Assembly (NCBI GenBank): GCA_947652615.1
Contig: CANTDX010000001.1
Coordinates: 124,001 to 188,000, forward strand
Source of the DNA: an uncultured Dorea sp.
GTDB taxonomy: Bacteria > Bacillota > Clostridia > Lachnospirales > Lachnospiraceae
DNA length: 64,000 nt
Direction of reading: 5' to 3'
The notes under the pieces are model-generated. The model searched no databases, had not been told where the DNA came from, and saw only the letters and a list, made by a program, of their open reading frames with translations. Below, piece after piece: positions 25,435 through 34,246 of the stretch (position 1 is its first letter; every line of letters begins with the position of its first letter). Position numbers and translations under genes: made by a program.

Positions 25435-26163
25435 ATGAAGAATATACTGATCACCGGCGCTTCCCGCGGAATCGGAAGAAGCACCGCCTTAAAATTTGCC
25501 TCAGAAGGATACCGCGTGTTCCTGAATTGCCGTACCTCCATTGCCGAATTAAAAGAAGTGCGGGATATTATCGATAAAGAATATCAAGTTCCCTGTGAGA
25601 TCGTTCCGGGAGATGTAAGCGACCCGGATGCTGTTGCCCGGATATTCGAACAGATCTACCGCACCTGCAAAAGCCTGGATGTCCTGGTCAACAATGCCGG
25701 CATCTCGCATATCGGGCTTCTGATGGATATGAGCGATGAGGAATGGCGGCATGTCATTGATACGAATCTGTCCTCCGTCTTCTATTGCTGCCGCGCCGCG
25801 ATCCCGCCGATGATATCCGGAAAATGCGGCCGGATCATCAACATCTCTTCCATGTGGGGGACCTCAGGAGCTTCCTGTGAAGCGGCCTACTCCGCTTCCA
25901 AGTCAGGCGTGAACGGGCTTACCAGAGCCCTTGCCAAGGAACTGGCGCCAAGCAATATCCAGGTCAATGCCATCGCATGCGGGGTGATCGACACCGAGAT
26001 GAACCGGCAATTATCCGCCGAAGAACGAGCAGAACTGGAAGACGGCATCCCGGCCGGAAGATACGGGACCCCCGGCGAGATCGCCCGGGTCGTGTGGGAT
26101 GTTGCTCACGCCCCGGAATTTATGACCGGGCAGATCATAGGGGTGGATGGGGGGTATCTATAG
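25435..26163 (+). CDS. SDR reductase, probable EF-P 5-aminopentanone reductase
   Basis: This 242-residue short-chain dehydrogenase has the NAD(P)-binding GASRGIGRS, NNAGIS and a catalytic Ser ... Tyr-x-x-x-Lys (ISSMWGTSGASCEAAYSASKSG). The W-G-x-x-G-A-S-C-E stretch is shared with B. subtilis YmfI, which reduces the 5-aminopentanone group on elongation factor P Lys32, so I favour that over a generic FabG. It is monocistronic and divergent from the RND gene. Its last codons overlap the ptuB-like stop on the opposite strand by 6 bases. Confidence 0.8.
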   Translation: MKNILITGASRGIGRSTALKFASEGYRVFLNCRTSIAELKEVRDIIDKEYQVPCEIVPGDVSDPDAVARIFEQIYRTCKSLDVLVNNAGISHIGLLMDMSDEEWRHVIDTNLSSVFYCCRAAIPPMISGKCGRIINISSMWGTSGASCEAAYSASKSGVNGLTRALAKELAPSNIQVNAIACGVIDTEMNRQLSAEERAELEDGIPAGRYGTPGEIARVVWDVAHAPEFMTGQIIGVDGGYL

Positions 26164-26835
26164 ATCCCCCAACATATCTTCCAGGCAATCTATGATTGCC
26201 TTACAATACGGTACATATGCCCCATTATCCATATTTGAATAATAATCGATGAAGCTTCTTATATCCTCAGCCGTATACTCTTCTTCATCAAACACTTCGG
26301 AATTCTCAATAGCCTGCCGCCTGTTTCGCTCCAAATGATAACTGTCCAATCCAAAATTCGCTATCATTTCCTGGGCAATATTAGATGTCCCTCTTCCTTT
26401 AGTACCATGGATTTTCCCATTGGGAGAATATTGGAACATCTTTTCTATCTCTGCATCTGTAGGCGAAACCATATCCTTTCTCCACCAATTATTCTTCCTA
26501 TGCCCGCAATGTTCTTCTGAAAAAATCATACTACCTTCACCATTGCAAGATACCAACAAATTTCCATAATCCAGATCTCTATCCAGGAACCTCTCTTTAG
26601 GCCAGAAATGTTCAATATGAGACGCATCTGTTCTAAGTCGATTCATACAATAGCAACATATCTTCCCTTGTTCTTTGGCAAGTTCCTTCTTAAGTTTCCT
26701 TCTTCTGTGCGCACCTTCTTTATCATCAGTAGAAAAATCTTGTTTATAATGAGCCTTTCTATGATTCGTCTCTTCAAATTCTGTTTTCCATGCTTCAAAC
26801 CATAACGGAGAATCTTGTTTAACAATTCTTTTCAC
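26158..26835 (-). CDS. ptuB: PtuB-like HNH nuclease of a Septu-type defence system
   Basis: This 225-residue protein of the TIGR02646 type has an HNH/zinc-finger arrangement, CCYCMNRL, then SHIEHFWPKERF, NLLVSCNGE and EEHCGHRKNN. These are the ligands and catalytic His/Asn expected of this nuclease. It starts at a GTG (26835) with AGGAAG just upstream and overlaps the ATPase gene by 17 bases. An ABC-type ATPase plus TIGR02646 HNH pair defines Septu (PtuAB) anti-phage systems. The surrounding DNA is noticeably AT-richer than its neighbours, suggesting acquisition. Confidence 0.8.
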   Translation of the reverse strand: MKRIVKQDSPLWFEAWKTEFEETNHRKAHYKQDFSTDDKEGAHRRRKLKKELAKEQGKICCYCMNRLRTDASHIEHFWPKERFLDRDLDYGNLLVSCNGEGSMIFSEEHCGHRKNNWWRKDMVSPTDAEIEKMFQYSPNGKIHGTKGRGTSNIAQEMIANFGLDSYHLERNRRQAIENSEVFDEEEYTAEDIRSFIDYYSNMDNGAYVPYCKAIIDCLEDMLGDL

Positions 26836-28108
26836 GTCTTCTTCCTCTTGATATCAACACTCTGGCCTTTGCAACACCGTCTACATATCCACTAGACTTA
26901 TCATCCAACATATCTGCTATTTCTTCTGCCTTATCATATTCATGATTATCAATATGTTCGTACATCTCTTCTACTGAATTTCTGATGTTCTGATTTACTG
27001 ACGGCGTATCCATCACTTCTTCCAAGATGACATTCGCATCCCATCCAATAAAAGATCTGTATGCCTTCAGAATTATTCTCTGATTTTCTTCCTTCAAATA
27101 GAATAAATTAAAATCATCGTCACCCTCTCCCAAAATCTGCGGAGAATGTGTTGTTACGATGAATTGGACATTAGGGAAAACATCTTTCAGAATCTTTGCC
27201 ACTTTCCTTTGCCACGATGTATGCATATGCAGATCTAGCTCATCAATCAGAACTACTCCTGTTCCTTCTAAAGGATTGTTCAGTTGAGGATTCGCCAGAG
27301 CCATTCTTCTCGCCAAATCGCCAAATAATGCTATCGTACATTTTTCACCGTCTGACAATTGATTGATTTTCAAATATTTACCATCTTTCATTGCTTTCAT
27401 TGCTAATGGATGTCTATCTATATGAATATCTTCAAAACCATCTAACATCGCCAGCATAGCTTTCTTGACGGCGCTCAGGCTTCTATCTGTATAATCTGCC
27501 TGTCTTCTCACTTTCTCTTGATTCTCAAGGTCTTCTTGATTCCTAAACCATCTAAAGAGACTTTTAAAATCAATTTTACTATCAATCGATTTATCAAAAG
27601 CACTTAATTTCGTAAATTGCTCTTTGGCAGATACACTTACCAAAACATTGATAACTTGTCTGTTAACACCATAATTCACAAAAACCGGCATATTCTTGGT
27701 ATCTTCTGCCTCAATCCAGTTGCCTTCTCCATCATCATATCCTTTTACAATATATCTGTTTTCAAATTCTTCTATTAAAAAGTTCAATTCTTCCTTTTTA
27801 TGCTTCCTTCCACCTGCTCTGTAGATAGATCTCCCATACTTTACCTCAAGGCCGTCATCAAAAGAAAAAACTGCATCTATCATTGCAAAAGATTTACCAT
27901 AGCTAATATCATCATATGCTAACTCGGCTAATTTCTTAGAAGCAGTTACTTTCGCAATAATATTGGCATATATCAAATCTATAGCACGAAGAATAGTTGT
28001 TTTTCCCACACCGTTAACACCAAACAATATCGTCGTTCTGCCATCAAATGGTATTTCAAGATCTTCTATACCTCTAAAATTGTGTATCGTAATTGCCTTT
28101 AACCTCAT
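26819..28108 (-). CDS. ptuA: PtuA-like AAA/ABC-type ATPase of a Septu-type defence system
   Basis: This 429-residue RecF/OLD-like ATPase has Walker A (LFGVNGVGKTTILRAID, about residues 32-48), a signature region (INQLSDGEKCTIALFGDLA), Walker B (GVVLIDELDLHMHTSW) and a switch His (IVTTHSPQILGEG). With the downstream HNH partner this matches PtuA, which assembles with PtuB and restricts phage. Ribosome site GAGGTGA lies 5 bases before the ATG. It begins 20 bases after the exonuclease III stop, so the cassette is inserted behind a housekeeping gene and may borrow its promoter. Confidence 0.8.
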   Translation of the reverse strand: MRLKAITIHNFRGIEDLEIPFDGRTTILFGVNGVGKTTILRAIDLIYANIIAKVTASKKLAELAYDDISYGKSFAMIDAVFSFDDGLEVKYGRSIYRAGGRKHKKEELNFLIEEFENRYIVKGYDDGEGNWIEAEDTKNMPVFVNYGVNRQVINVLVSVSAKEQFTKLSAFDKSIDSKIDFKSLFRWFRNQEDLENQEKVRRQADYTDRSLSAVKKAMLAMLDGFEDIHIDRHPLAMKAMKDGKYLKINQLSDGEKCTIALFGDLARRMALANPQLNNPLEGTGVVLIDELDLHMHTSWQRKVAKILKDVFPNVQFIVTTHSPQILGEGDDDFNLFYLKEENQRIILKAYRSFIGWDANVILEEVMDTPSVNQNIRNSVEEMYEHIDNHEYDKAEEIADMLDDKSSGYVDGVAKARVLISRGRRREKNC

Positions 28109-28128
28109 ATTTCACCTCGCCCAACATA

Positions 28129-28881
28129 TTAATCCATCTCAAGCACCACCGGACAGTGATCAGATCCCATCACGTCTGTCAGGATCTTCGCATCGATAAG
28201 TCTGTCCTTCAAGCTCTCCGATACACAGAAATAATCAATGCGCCACCCCGCATTCTTCGCCCTGGCACTGAAACGATAAGACCACCAGGAATAGATCCCT
28301 TCCGCGTCCGGATAGAAATGCCGGAACGTATCGACAAAACCATTCTCAAGAAGCTCTGTGAATTTGCCTCTCTCCTCATCTGTAAACCCGGCATTCTTAT
28401 GGTTCGTCTTGGGGTTCTTAAGGTCAATCTCCTTGTGCGCCACATTCAGATCCCCGCAGAATACCACAGGCTTCTTCTCCTCAAGCTTCTTAAGATACGC
28501 AAGGAATGCCTCCTCCCACTGCATCCGGTAAGGAAGCCTTGCCAGTTCATTCTGAGAATTGGGCGTATATACCGTGACAACGTAATACTCCCCGAATTCC
28601 AGCGTGATCACGCGACCTTCCTGATCGTGCTCCGGGATTCCGATCCCGTTCGCCACGGACAACGGCTCTTCCTTCGTAAATACCGCCGTTCCTGAATACC
28701 CCTTCTTCTGGGCATAATTCCAATACTGATGATATCCCGGCGTCTCAAGTTCAAGCTGTCCTTCCTGCATCTTCGTCTCCTGAATGCAGAAGATATCAGC
28801 ATCCGCCTCTTTGAAAAAATCCATGAATCCCTTCTGCACACACGCCCGGATTCCGTTCACATTCCATGATATAAATTTCAT
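28129..28881 (-). CDS. xth: exodeoxyribonuclease III (AP endonuclease)
   Basis: This 250-residue enzyme of the ExoIII/Ape1 family cleaves abasic sites and resects DNA 3' ends. Motifs visible: [10 protein letters not shown] (start), [14 protein letters not shown] (metal-binding Glu), [29 protein letters not shown] (catalytic Asp/Asn), [21 protein letters not shown] and [12 protein letters not shown] (catalytic His). Full length. It follows truA by 13 bases on the same strand. Confidence 0.95.
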   Translation of the reverse strand: MKFISWNVNGIRACVQKGFMDFFKEADADIFCIQETKMQEGQLELETPGYHQYWNYAQKKGYSGTAVFTKEEPLSVANGIGIPEHDQEGRVITLEFGEYYVVTVYTPNSQNELARLPYRMQWEEAFLAYLKKLEEKKPVVFCGDLNVAHKEIDLKNPKTNHKNAGFTDEERGKFTELLENGFVDTFRHFYPDAEGIYSWWSYRFSARAKNAGWRIDYFCVSESLKDRLIDAKILTDVMGSDHCPVVLEMD

Positions 28882-28894
28882 TGCCCTTCCTCCT

Positions 28895-29629
28895 CTAATA
28901 ATAAACCTTCCGCAGGAACAAGCCTCTTGCCGGTGCTAAAAACCCCGCAAGGCTTCTGTCTTCCGCCGCGATCACAACCGGAAGCTTCGACGCGTCTCTC
29001 TTGCCTGTCCCAATCTCCAACAAAGTCCCTGTAAGGATGCGCACCATATGATACAGGAAGCCTGTTCCGTAATAAGTGATCCTTACCTTCTCCCCGCTTC
29101 TCACGATCTTAATATTCGTAATACGCCGTACAGAATCCTTGCAGTCCTTATCGTCCGTAAAACTGATAAAATTCTTCGGCCCGATCAGATACCTCGTTGC
29201 ATCCCGCATTGCCTCGATATCAAGCTTCTCCGGATAATGATAACAATATCTGCGTGAAAATACGTCCGGCTTCTCCCTGCAGTCGATATAATACTCATAT
29301 TTCTTACCCTTGGCGCTCTTACGGGCATGAAAACTATTCCTCACAAGTTCAACCTTCACCACCCGTATATCTTCCGGAAGATACCGGTTCAGCGACTCCC
29401 TGAACTCCTGCGGGTCATACAGCTTCGACAGCTTCACGCTCGCCACCTGCCCGCGGGCGTGGACTCCGGCATCCGTCCGCCCGGACCCGTCCACGTGCAC
29501 ACGGTACCCCACCAGCTTCCCGATACTCCATTCCATAATAAACTGAATCGTATTATCTGTCGTCACCTGCCGCTGCCATCCCTGATACCTGCTGCCATCA
29601 TAAGTAATGGTCAATTTGTATGTTCTCAT
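28895..29629 (-). CDS. truA: tRNA pseudouridine synthase A
   Basis: This 244-residue enzyme makes pseudouridine at positions 38-40 of tRNA anticodon arms. It has the opening [13 protein letters not shown], the catalytic Asp in [17 protein letters not shown], and [16 protein letters not shown] near the end. I prefer the ATG at 29629, giving the usual [12 protein letters not shown]; a GTG three codons earlier (29638) is possible. It is the first gene of a short minus-strand unit with xth and perhaps the Septu genes. Confidence 0.95.
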   Translation of the reverse strand: MRTYKLTITYDGSRYQGWQRQVTTDNTIQFIMEWSIGKLVGYRVHVDGSGRTDAGVHARGQVASVKLSKLYDPQEFRESLNRYLPEDIRVVKVELVRNSFHARKSAKGKKYEYYIDCREKPDVFSRRYCYHYPEKLDIEAMRDATRYLIGPKNFISFTDDKDCKDSVRRITNIKIVRSGEKVRITYYGTGFLYHMVRILTGTLLEIGTGKRDASKLPVVIAAEDRSLAGFLAPARGLFLRKVYY

Positions 29630-29704
29630 ATATTTCACCCAATCTAATCATATTCCATCTATAGCACCAACCATCCTGTCAAATTCTCTGCTTCTTCAAA
29701 CATC

Positions 29705-29745
29705 TAAAAAAGGAAGAAGCAAATATCTCCTTTTTGCTCCTTCCC
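29705..29745 (-). terminator. rho-independent terminator after nrdR
   Basis: On the minus strand, GGAAGGAGCAAA pairs with TTTGCTTCTTCC (one mismatch) and is followed by TTTTTT, about 70 bases past the nrdR stop. The rest of the 29640-29815 gap is AT-rich with no gene. Confidence 0.85.
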
Positions 29746-29815
29746 TCTATTCTATCACTTCATCTATAACTTCGTAAATCCCTTTTTAACAAATATATTA
29801 CCAAAATATTACAAT

Positions 29816-30271
29816 TTACTTCAAAATCTTCTTCAACTCATCCATAAAGGTATTCACATCCTTGAACTCACGGTACACCGATGCAAACCTTACATATGCA
29901 ACCTCGTCCAATTCCTTCAATTCTTCCATTACGATCTCCCCAACCCTGCTACTTGGTACTTCCTTGACCTCTAAGCTAAAGATCCGCATCTCTACCCTGT
30001 CGATCACGCGCTGGATGTCCACCGCAGACACAGGGCGCTTATAACAGGCGCTCAAGATCCCGTTCTCGATCTTCCCTCTGTCATACTGCTCACGGTTATT
30101 ATCCTTCTTAATAATGATCAGCGGAATCGTCTCAACCTTCTCATAGGTCGTAAACCTCTTGCCGCATGCATCACAGGAACGGCGGCGGCGGATCGAATTG
30201 CCATCCTCCGCAGGTCTGGAATCAATTACCCGGGTATCTAACTGATTACAATATGGACACTTCATTTGCAT
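29816..30271 (-). CDS. nrdR: transcriptional repressor NrdR
   Basis: This 151-residue zinc-ribbon/ATP-cone repressor of ribonucleotide reductase genes has the N-terminal zinc ribbon CPYCNQLDTRVIDSRPAEDG, then RRRRSCDACGKRFTTYE, and the ATP-cone beginning IIKKDNNREQYDRGKIENGI. I use the ATG at 30271 (MQMKCPYC), which has AAAGGAAA 2 bases upstream; the ATG two codons later gives the canonical MKCPYC start. A further upstream start adds residues that do not belong to the family. Confidence 0.95.
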   Translation of the reverse strand: MQMKCPYCNQLDTRVIDSRPAEDGNSIRRRRSCDACGKRFTTYEKVETIPLIIIKKDNNREQYDRGKIENGILSACYKRPVSAVDIQRVIDRVEMRIFSLEVKEVPSSRVGEIVMEELKELDEVAYVRFASVYREFKDVNTFMDELKKILK

Positions 30272-30319
30272 CGTTTCCTTTCTTCTCTTAGAATTGTAAA
30301 TAGTATACAACAATAATTT

Positions 30320-30949
30320 TTATCTTTCAACTGATATTTCATCAACTGCCGCAGGATCAAATTCCTCAAGCGCCGCGTGATCTGTCAGCGCCTTCACAAT
30401 TCTCCAGCCATCCCGGCTGTGAACCGCATTCTCCGGAATGGGACGGAAACCAAGATCAAGATATACCTTACACGCAAGCCATGTAGTAGTCTGTGTCGGA
30501 ATCTTCGCATGTGTATACCCAAGACGTCGCATAATATCCAGGACATGTGTGATCAGCGGCTTGGCAAGTCCTCTTCCCTGGCACTCCCTTCGGACGGCCA
30601 CCCAGTGAAGCCATCCATCACCTGACTGATCGATCCCCCGGACATCATAATACGCTGTAGCCGTCGCAACCTTCCTTCCATCTGTATCCTCTATAAAAAC
30701 CATCCGGTTTGTCAGTGTATTTTCCCTGCCTCCGTAATATCTGTTCCAGGACTCTAATCCTTGCTCATAAGACGTGAATTCCTTCGCGGACTTCTCAATA
30801 TCGATCCACCGGTCTCTGTCACCCTCTTGATAGAATACATATCTGTACCCTTCCGGAAGCGGGAAATGCGGAAGGTCATTCAGATTCCGTTCTAACATCA
30901 ATTCATAATATTTGATACGATTGTCATGGTTATCGAACTGCTGCTTCAT
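30320..30949 (-). CDS. GNAT family N-acetyltransferase
   Basis: This 209-residue acetyltransferase has the acetyl-CoA loop in LHWVAVRRECQGRGLAKPLITHVLD (R-x-x-x-G-x-G/A type) and the late strand/helix KVYLDLGFRP. The N-terminal half (FPLPEGYRYVFYQEGDRDRWIDI) is shared with a subgroup of about 200 residues of unknown substrate. Ribosome site GGAGG lies 6 bases before the ATG. It follows the toxin-like GNAT by 15 bases but does not resemble it. Confidence 0.85.
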   Translation of the reverse strand: MKQQFDNHDNRIKYYELMLERNLNDLPHFPLPEGYRYVFYQEGDRDRWIDIEKSAKEFTSYEQGLESWNRYYGGRENTLTNRMVFIEDTDGRKVATATAYYDVRGIDQSGDGWLHWVAVRRECQGRGLAKPLITHVLDIMRRLGYTHAKIPTQTTTWLACKVYLDLGFRPIPENAVHSRDGWRIVKALTDHAALEEFDPAAVDEISVER

Positions 30950-30964
30950 CTTGTACCTCCAGGC

Positions 30965-31561
30965 TTATCTTAATTCTTCATTGATTCTCTCAAGATATGT
31001 ATCTAAATTCAATCTCATACTGATCGGGGAATCATACGGCAACACAATTGGCTGTATTTGGTTTCGTACAAACCCTATCGACTCATAAAACGATATTCTA
31101 TGCTCATAACAATCCAATGTAATAAAAGTCAATCCGCTGATTTCTCTAATTTTCCTTCCCATATATGCAGAAAACTGTATCAAATATTTCCCTATTCCTT
31201 GATGTTTATAATCATTTGATACTGCTAAACGCGCAATCTTAACCGCCGGCACTGTAGCGTAAGATAAACTCATATTATATCTCTCTTCAAATTCAAGACG
31301 AATGCTATCATTACATAAAGATAAATACGCCACTATTTTATCATTACTTTCATCAATGAATAGATGCGTTGTATTTAATCCTTTCTCCTGTTCATCTAAT
31401 GCCTCAAGTTTTAAAAAATCTTCCATTTCTTTTGAGTGCTTAACAATTCTTCTTCGTTCTTTTGAATTGTAATTTCGTAACTCATCAAAACTCTCTGTGC
31501 AACAGAAAGCATCCACCATTGGCAGATGCTCTTCTGTAAGTTTTTTAATCACCATATTCAT
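30965..31561 (-). CDS. GNAT acetyltransferase, candidate toxin of a TA-like pair
   Basis: This 198-residue GNAT domain protein has an acetyl-CoA binding segment (ARLAVSNDYKHQGIGKYLIQFSA, with the Q-G-I-G-K-x-L loop) and the later LDCYEHRISFYESIGF strand. The proportions resemble TacT/AtaT-type GNAT toxins that acetylate aminoacyl-tRNA, although those are usually 160-175 residues. Its start overlaps the preceding small gene by 17 bases, a typical antitoxin-first layout. It is AT-rich compared with its neighbours. Toxicity is inferred only from context and could be wrong. Confidence 0.7.
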   Translation of the reverse strand: MNMVIKKLTEEHLPMVDAFCCTESFDELRNYNSKERRRIVKHSKEMEDFLKLEALDEQEKGLNTTHLFIDESNDKIVAYLSLCNDSIRLEFEERYNMSLSYATVPAVKIARLAVSNDYKHQGIGKYLIQFSAYMGRKIREISGLTFITLDCYEHRISFYESIGFVRNQIQPIVLPYDSPISMRLNLDTYLERINEELR

Positions 31562-31703
31562 TTTTCATCATCTTTTCAAAAATATTCGCCAGTTTCTTTG
31601 CTCCCTGCTCTGCTTTCCCGGAAGGTACACGATTGGCCTCTTTCAAAATCTTAACCGCTTCCGTTCCCTTAATAACAGGTGTTGCAGCAATCTGAGTTGC
31701 CAT
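31545..31703 (-). CDS. small protein coupled to GNAT gene, candidate antitoxin (52 aa)
   Basis: I start this at the ATG at 31703, which has AAGGAGG 7 bases upstream. The protein is 52 residues (MATQIAATPVIKGTEAVKIL, ending KNEYGD) and largely helical, with a Lys/Glu-rich second half (AEQGAKKLANIFEKMMK). I recall similar small proteins preceding GNAT genes in other Firmicutes, but cannot name a family with certainty. Overlap with the GNAT gene implies coupled translation. No DNA-binding ribbon-helix-helix motif is obvious. Confidence 0.65.
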   Translation of the reverse strand: MATQIAATPVIKGTEAVKILKEANRVPSGKAEQGAKKLANIFEKMMKNEYGD

Positions 31704-31786
31704 ACGAATAACCTCCTTTTCCTTATCATGTCCTCTTCTATCTTCTTCCATAATCTTACCATCCTCATAGTGCTTTTTCAATAAGT

Positions 31787-31876
31787 TTATGAAGAATCAA
31801 GAGAAAAATACAATCGGACGGCAGCCCCCATCTCCTCTACAATACTCTGCGTATGACAATCACTGCAATGAATCAC
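31787..31876 (-). CDS. possible small ORF (29 aa) with a CxxCH motif
   Basis: A GTG at 31876 has AGGAGG 8 bases upstream and opens a 29-codon frame (VIHCSDCHTQSIVEEMG, ending LDSS). It lies between the amidohydrolase and antitoxin-like genes. The ribosome site is good but the peptide is unrecognised and may be a chance frame or a relic. Confidence 0.25.
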   Translation of the reverse strand: MIHCSDCHTQSIVEEMGAAVRLYFSLDSS

Positions 31877-31903
31877 CAGCGGCACCTCCTGATTGCTGTA
31901 CTC

Positions 31904-33064
31904 TTAACTATTTCTGCTCTTCCGGTAAACAACCTCCCCGTCTATCATCGTCAGCATCACCCCGGCGTCCGTATCAAGTCCAAGCCTTCCCTTCACCAGT
32001 ATGATATCCGCGTCCTTTCCCGGCTCAAGGCTACCGATCCGCTCCTCAAGCCCCAACTGCACCGCCGGATTGACCGTTACCATGCGCAGCACTCTCTCAT
32101 AGTCCGTTCCTTCTCTCACAGCCTCCCCCATATGATGATACAGGGATTCCTCGCTCAATATAGGTGAATCCGTGATCAATGCTACGTTCACGCCTCTGTC
32201 ATCCAACATCTTTACAGCCTCGACATCCACCTTGCGCCGTTCCCCCGGAGAACGGTAGGTGCCGATCGGCCCGTAGCAGATGTCACATCCGCTCTCTGCG
32301 ATCTCGTCCAGATAATCCGAAGCTCCCCACGCATGCTCCAGTGAGAACCTCACGTTATAAGCCTTCGCCACCTCGATCGCTGTCAGCATATCATACTGCG
32401 TACAATGGATCTTGCATGGGATCTCGCGCTTAAGCGCCGGGATGATCGCCTCCATATGAGCATCATACGGCGGATTCTCCCCATTCTCCTTCTTATCCAG
32501 ATATGCCTTCGCCTTCCGGAAAGTATCCCAGAGAACGTGCGCCACCCCCATGCGGGTCATAGGCAGACGCTTCAAGTCTCCGAAGGTATTCTTCGGATTC
32601 CCCCCAAGGGCGATCTTCACCGCCGCCGGCGCCTTTATCGTCATATCAAATATATTATCTCCGTAAGTTTTAGCCGCAAATGCCTGCCCGCAGAACACGT
32701 CTCCGCTTCCCGGGGTGAACAGCATCGATGTGATCCCGTGCTCATAAGCCACCTTAAGCTCCCTCGCCTTCGGATTCATCCCGTAACGCGCATCCATCGC
32801 TGCAGATACCGGCTCCGTCATCTCATTCGCTTCATCCACACTCTTATCATGGTTGAAATCAAAAAGTCCGATATGGCTGTGGGCGTCTATAAGCCCCGGC
32901 AGGACACATAGCCCCAAAGCATCGATGACCTGGGCGTCCTCCGCCTGAATATTCTTCCCTGTTTCTTTGATCTTGCCGTCTTCCACCAGGATATCGCCTT
33001 CGAAGATTTCCTGATCTTTTACCATTGTATACAGAATTCCGCCTTTTATCAATACCCTGTTCAT
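31904..33064 (-). CDS. amidohydrolase (imidazolonepropionase/dihydroorotase-like superfamily)
   Basis: This 386-residue metal-dependent hydrolase has the full set of superfamily metal ligands: PGLIDAHSHIG (H-x-H), IHCTQYDML and SLEHAW (His ligands) and ITDSP (Asp). It ends with the usual LEPGKDADIILVKG and MIDGEVVYR. The substrate is not identifiable; the operon encodes a peptide-type importer, so an imported cyclic amide or dipeptide-like compound is plausible. The stop overlaps nothing, and the start touches the upstream paralogue's stop (ends and begins at 33064), so the two are coupled. Confidence 0.85.
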   Translation of the reverse strand: MNRVLIKGGILYTMVKDQEIFEGDILVEDGKIKETGKNIQAEDAQVIDALGLCVLPGLIDAHSHIGLFDFNHDKSVDEANEMTEPVSAAMDARYGMNPKARELKVAYEHGITSMLFTPGSGDVFCGQAFAAKTYGDNIFDMTIKAPAAVKIALGGNPKNTFGDLKRLPMTRMGVAHVLWDTFRKAKAYLDKKENGENPPYDAHMEAIIPALKREIPCKIHCTQYDMLTAIEVAKAYNVRFSLEHAWGASDYLDEIAESGCDICYGPIGTYRSPGERRKVDVEAVKMLDDRGVNVALITDSPILSEESLYHHMGEAVREGTDYERVLRMVTVNPAVQLGLEERIGSLEPGKDADIILVKGRLGLDTDAGVMLTMIDGEVVYRKSRNS

Positions 33065-34182
33065 CAGACGATTACCTCCCCATTTACCATACTATATTTT
33101 ACCCTTGCCGCATAGGTGGTTACCGGATGTCCGGTAAATACACTGATATCCGCATCCTTCCCCGCCTCGATCGTTCCGAGACGGTCTGCTATTCCAAGCA
33201 TTTCCGCCGGATACAGGCTCATCATCTTCACCACATCCTCCGCCGCAACGCCCGCGCGGTAGGCTTCGATCGCGCTCCACAGGAATACCTCCCGCCCTTC
33301 GGAATAACCGCCGTTCGAATTCGTGAATGCAACGCGGTTTCCATTCTCCAGCAGTTCCTTAAGCTTCCCAAGGTCCATCCCGTTCTTGGCAATCTGTGAC
33401 ATCTCGTTGACATTGCCAAGTACAATGCCGGCCTTCTGTTCTTTGATCTGCTCCAGAGAATCGGCAAAGCAGAACGCGTCCACCAGATTGATCACTGCTT
33501 TCTCGTCCTTCATCAGATGCAGCAGGCCGTCGATCTCCGTCTTGGAAGACGCGGCGCAGAATACCTGCATACTCTGGCTGTCGAATACATCCGTAATGAC
33601 CCTCTGCCGTTCGCTGCGCTTCTCCTCTTCTTCGCATCTTGCTTCCCGCAGAGTTTCTTTGAAGAGGTGGAAGATCCCCATCTTCGTCATGGGATACCCG
33701 TTGGTCTTTTCATTGCTCTTCTTCACTGCCGAGGTCACGCTGCATTTTAGCCCCGCATGTTCTCTTACCATTCTTTGGCCCATTTTCTGCGGCGCCGTCT
33801 TACATACGGCGATCTGTCCGCCCATCAGGTTACTGTTCGTTGGCGCAAGCCCTACCGCGGTGATCCCGCTCTTATAGAATTCCTGCGCGTTCATCTCGTC
33901 CGGGTCTATGCTGTATTTCAGATTCATCTCCGGCGTGACCGGTTCCGAATACTCGTTGTTATCCAGATATCTGGACGGTATGCCCATCGCCCCGATACCG
34001 GACACCGGATCGATAAATCCCGGGAACACCTCGCATCCGGAAGCGTCGATCACCTCCGCACCCGGTGCATGAAGCATCCGCCCCACATCCTTTATCCTGC
34101 TTCCTTCCGTAAGAATATCGCACTCCGGCAGCACCCTGCCGTCACCTATATGAACCGTTCCGTTCTTGATTAAGTACATCAT
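33064..34182 (-). CDS. amidohydrolase paralogue lacking metal ligands
   Basis: This 372-residue protein is collinear with the following amidohydrolase (FPGFIDPVSGIGAMG against LPGLIDAHSHIG; PMTKMGIFHLFKETLREA against PMTRMGVAHVLWDTFRKA; IEAGKDADISVFTG against LEPGKDADIILVKG). Both His of H-x-H are replaced (V and G), the IHC and EH sites read as FCA and VDA, and the final D-S reads N-S. It therefore cannot bind the catalytic metals in the usual way. A structural, regulatory or heterodimer role with its active neighbour is the simplest idea. It is the seventh gene of the gntR-opp operon. Confidence 0.8.
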   Translation of the reverse strand: MMYLIKNGTVHIGDGRVLPECDILTEGSRIKDVGRMLHAPGAEVIDASGCEVFPGFIDPVSGIGAMGIPSRYLDNNEYSEPVTPEMNLKYSIDPDEMNAQEFYKSGITAVGLAPTNSNLMGGQIAVCKTAPQKMGQRMVREHAGLKCSVTSAVKKSNEKTNGYPMTKMGIFHLFKETLREARCEEEEKRSERQRVITDVFDSQSMQVFCAASSKTEIDGLLHLMKDEKAVINLVDAFCFADSLEQIKEQKAGIVLGNVNEMSQIAKNGMDLGKLKELLENGNRVAFTNSNGGYSEGREVFLWSAIEAYRAGVAAEDVVKMMSLYPAEMLGIADRLGTIEAGKDADISVFTGHPVTTYAARVKYSMVNGEVIV

Positions 34183-34246
34183 TCTTTCCCCCTTACTTCG
34201 AAAGAGAGGACCCGGCCGCTTGTTTCCTGATCCTCCCTTACAACTT

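Noticed and set aside
26158-28130. Retron attached to the PtuAB-like pair
   Set aside because: No reverse transcriptase gene and no msr/msd-like inverted repeat lies next to the ATPase and HNH genes.
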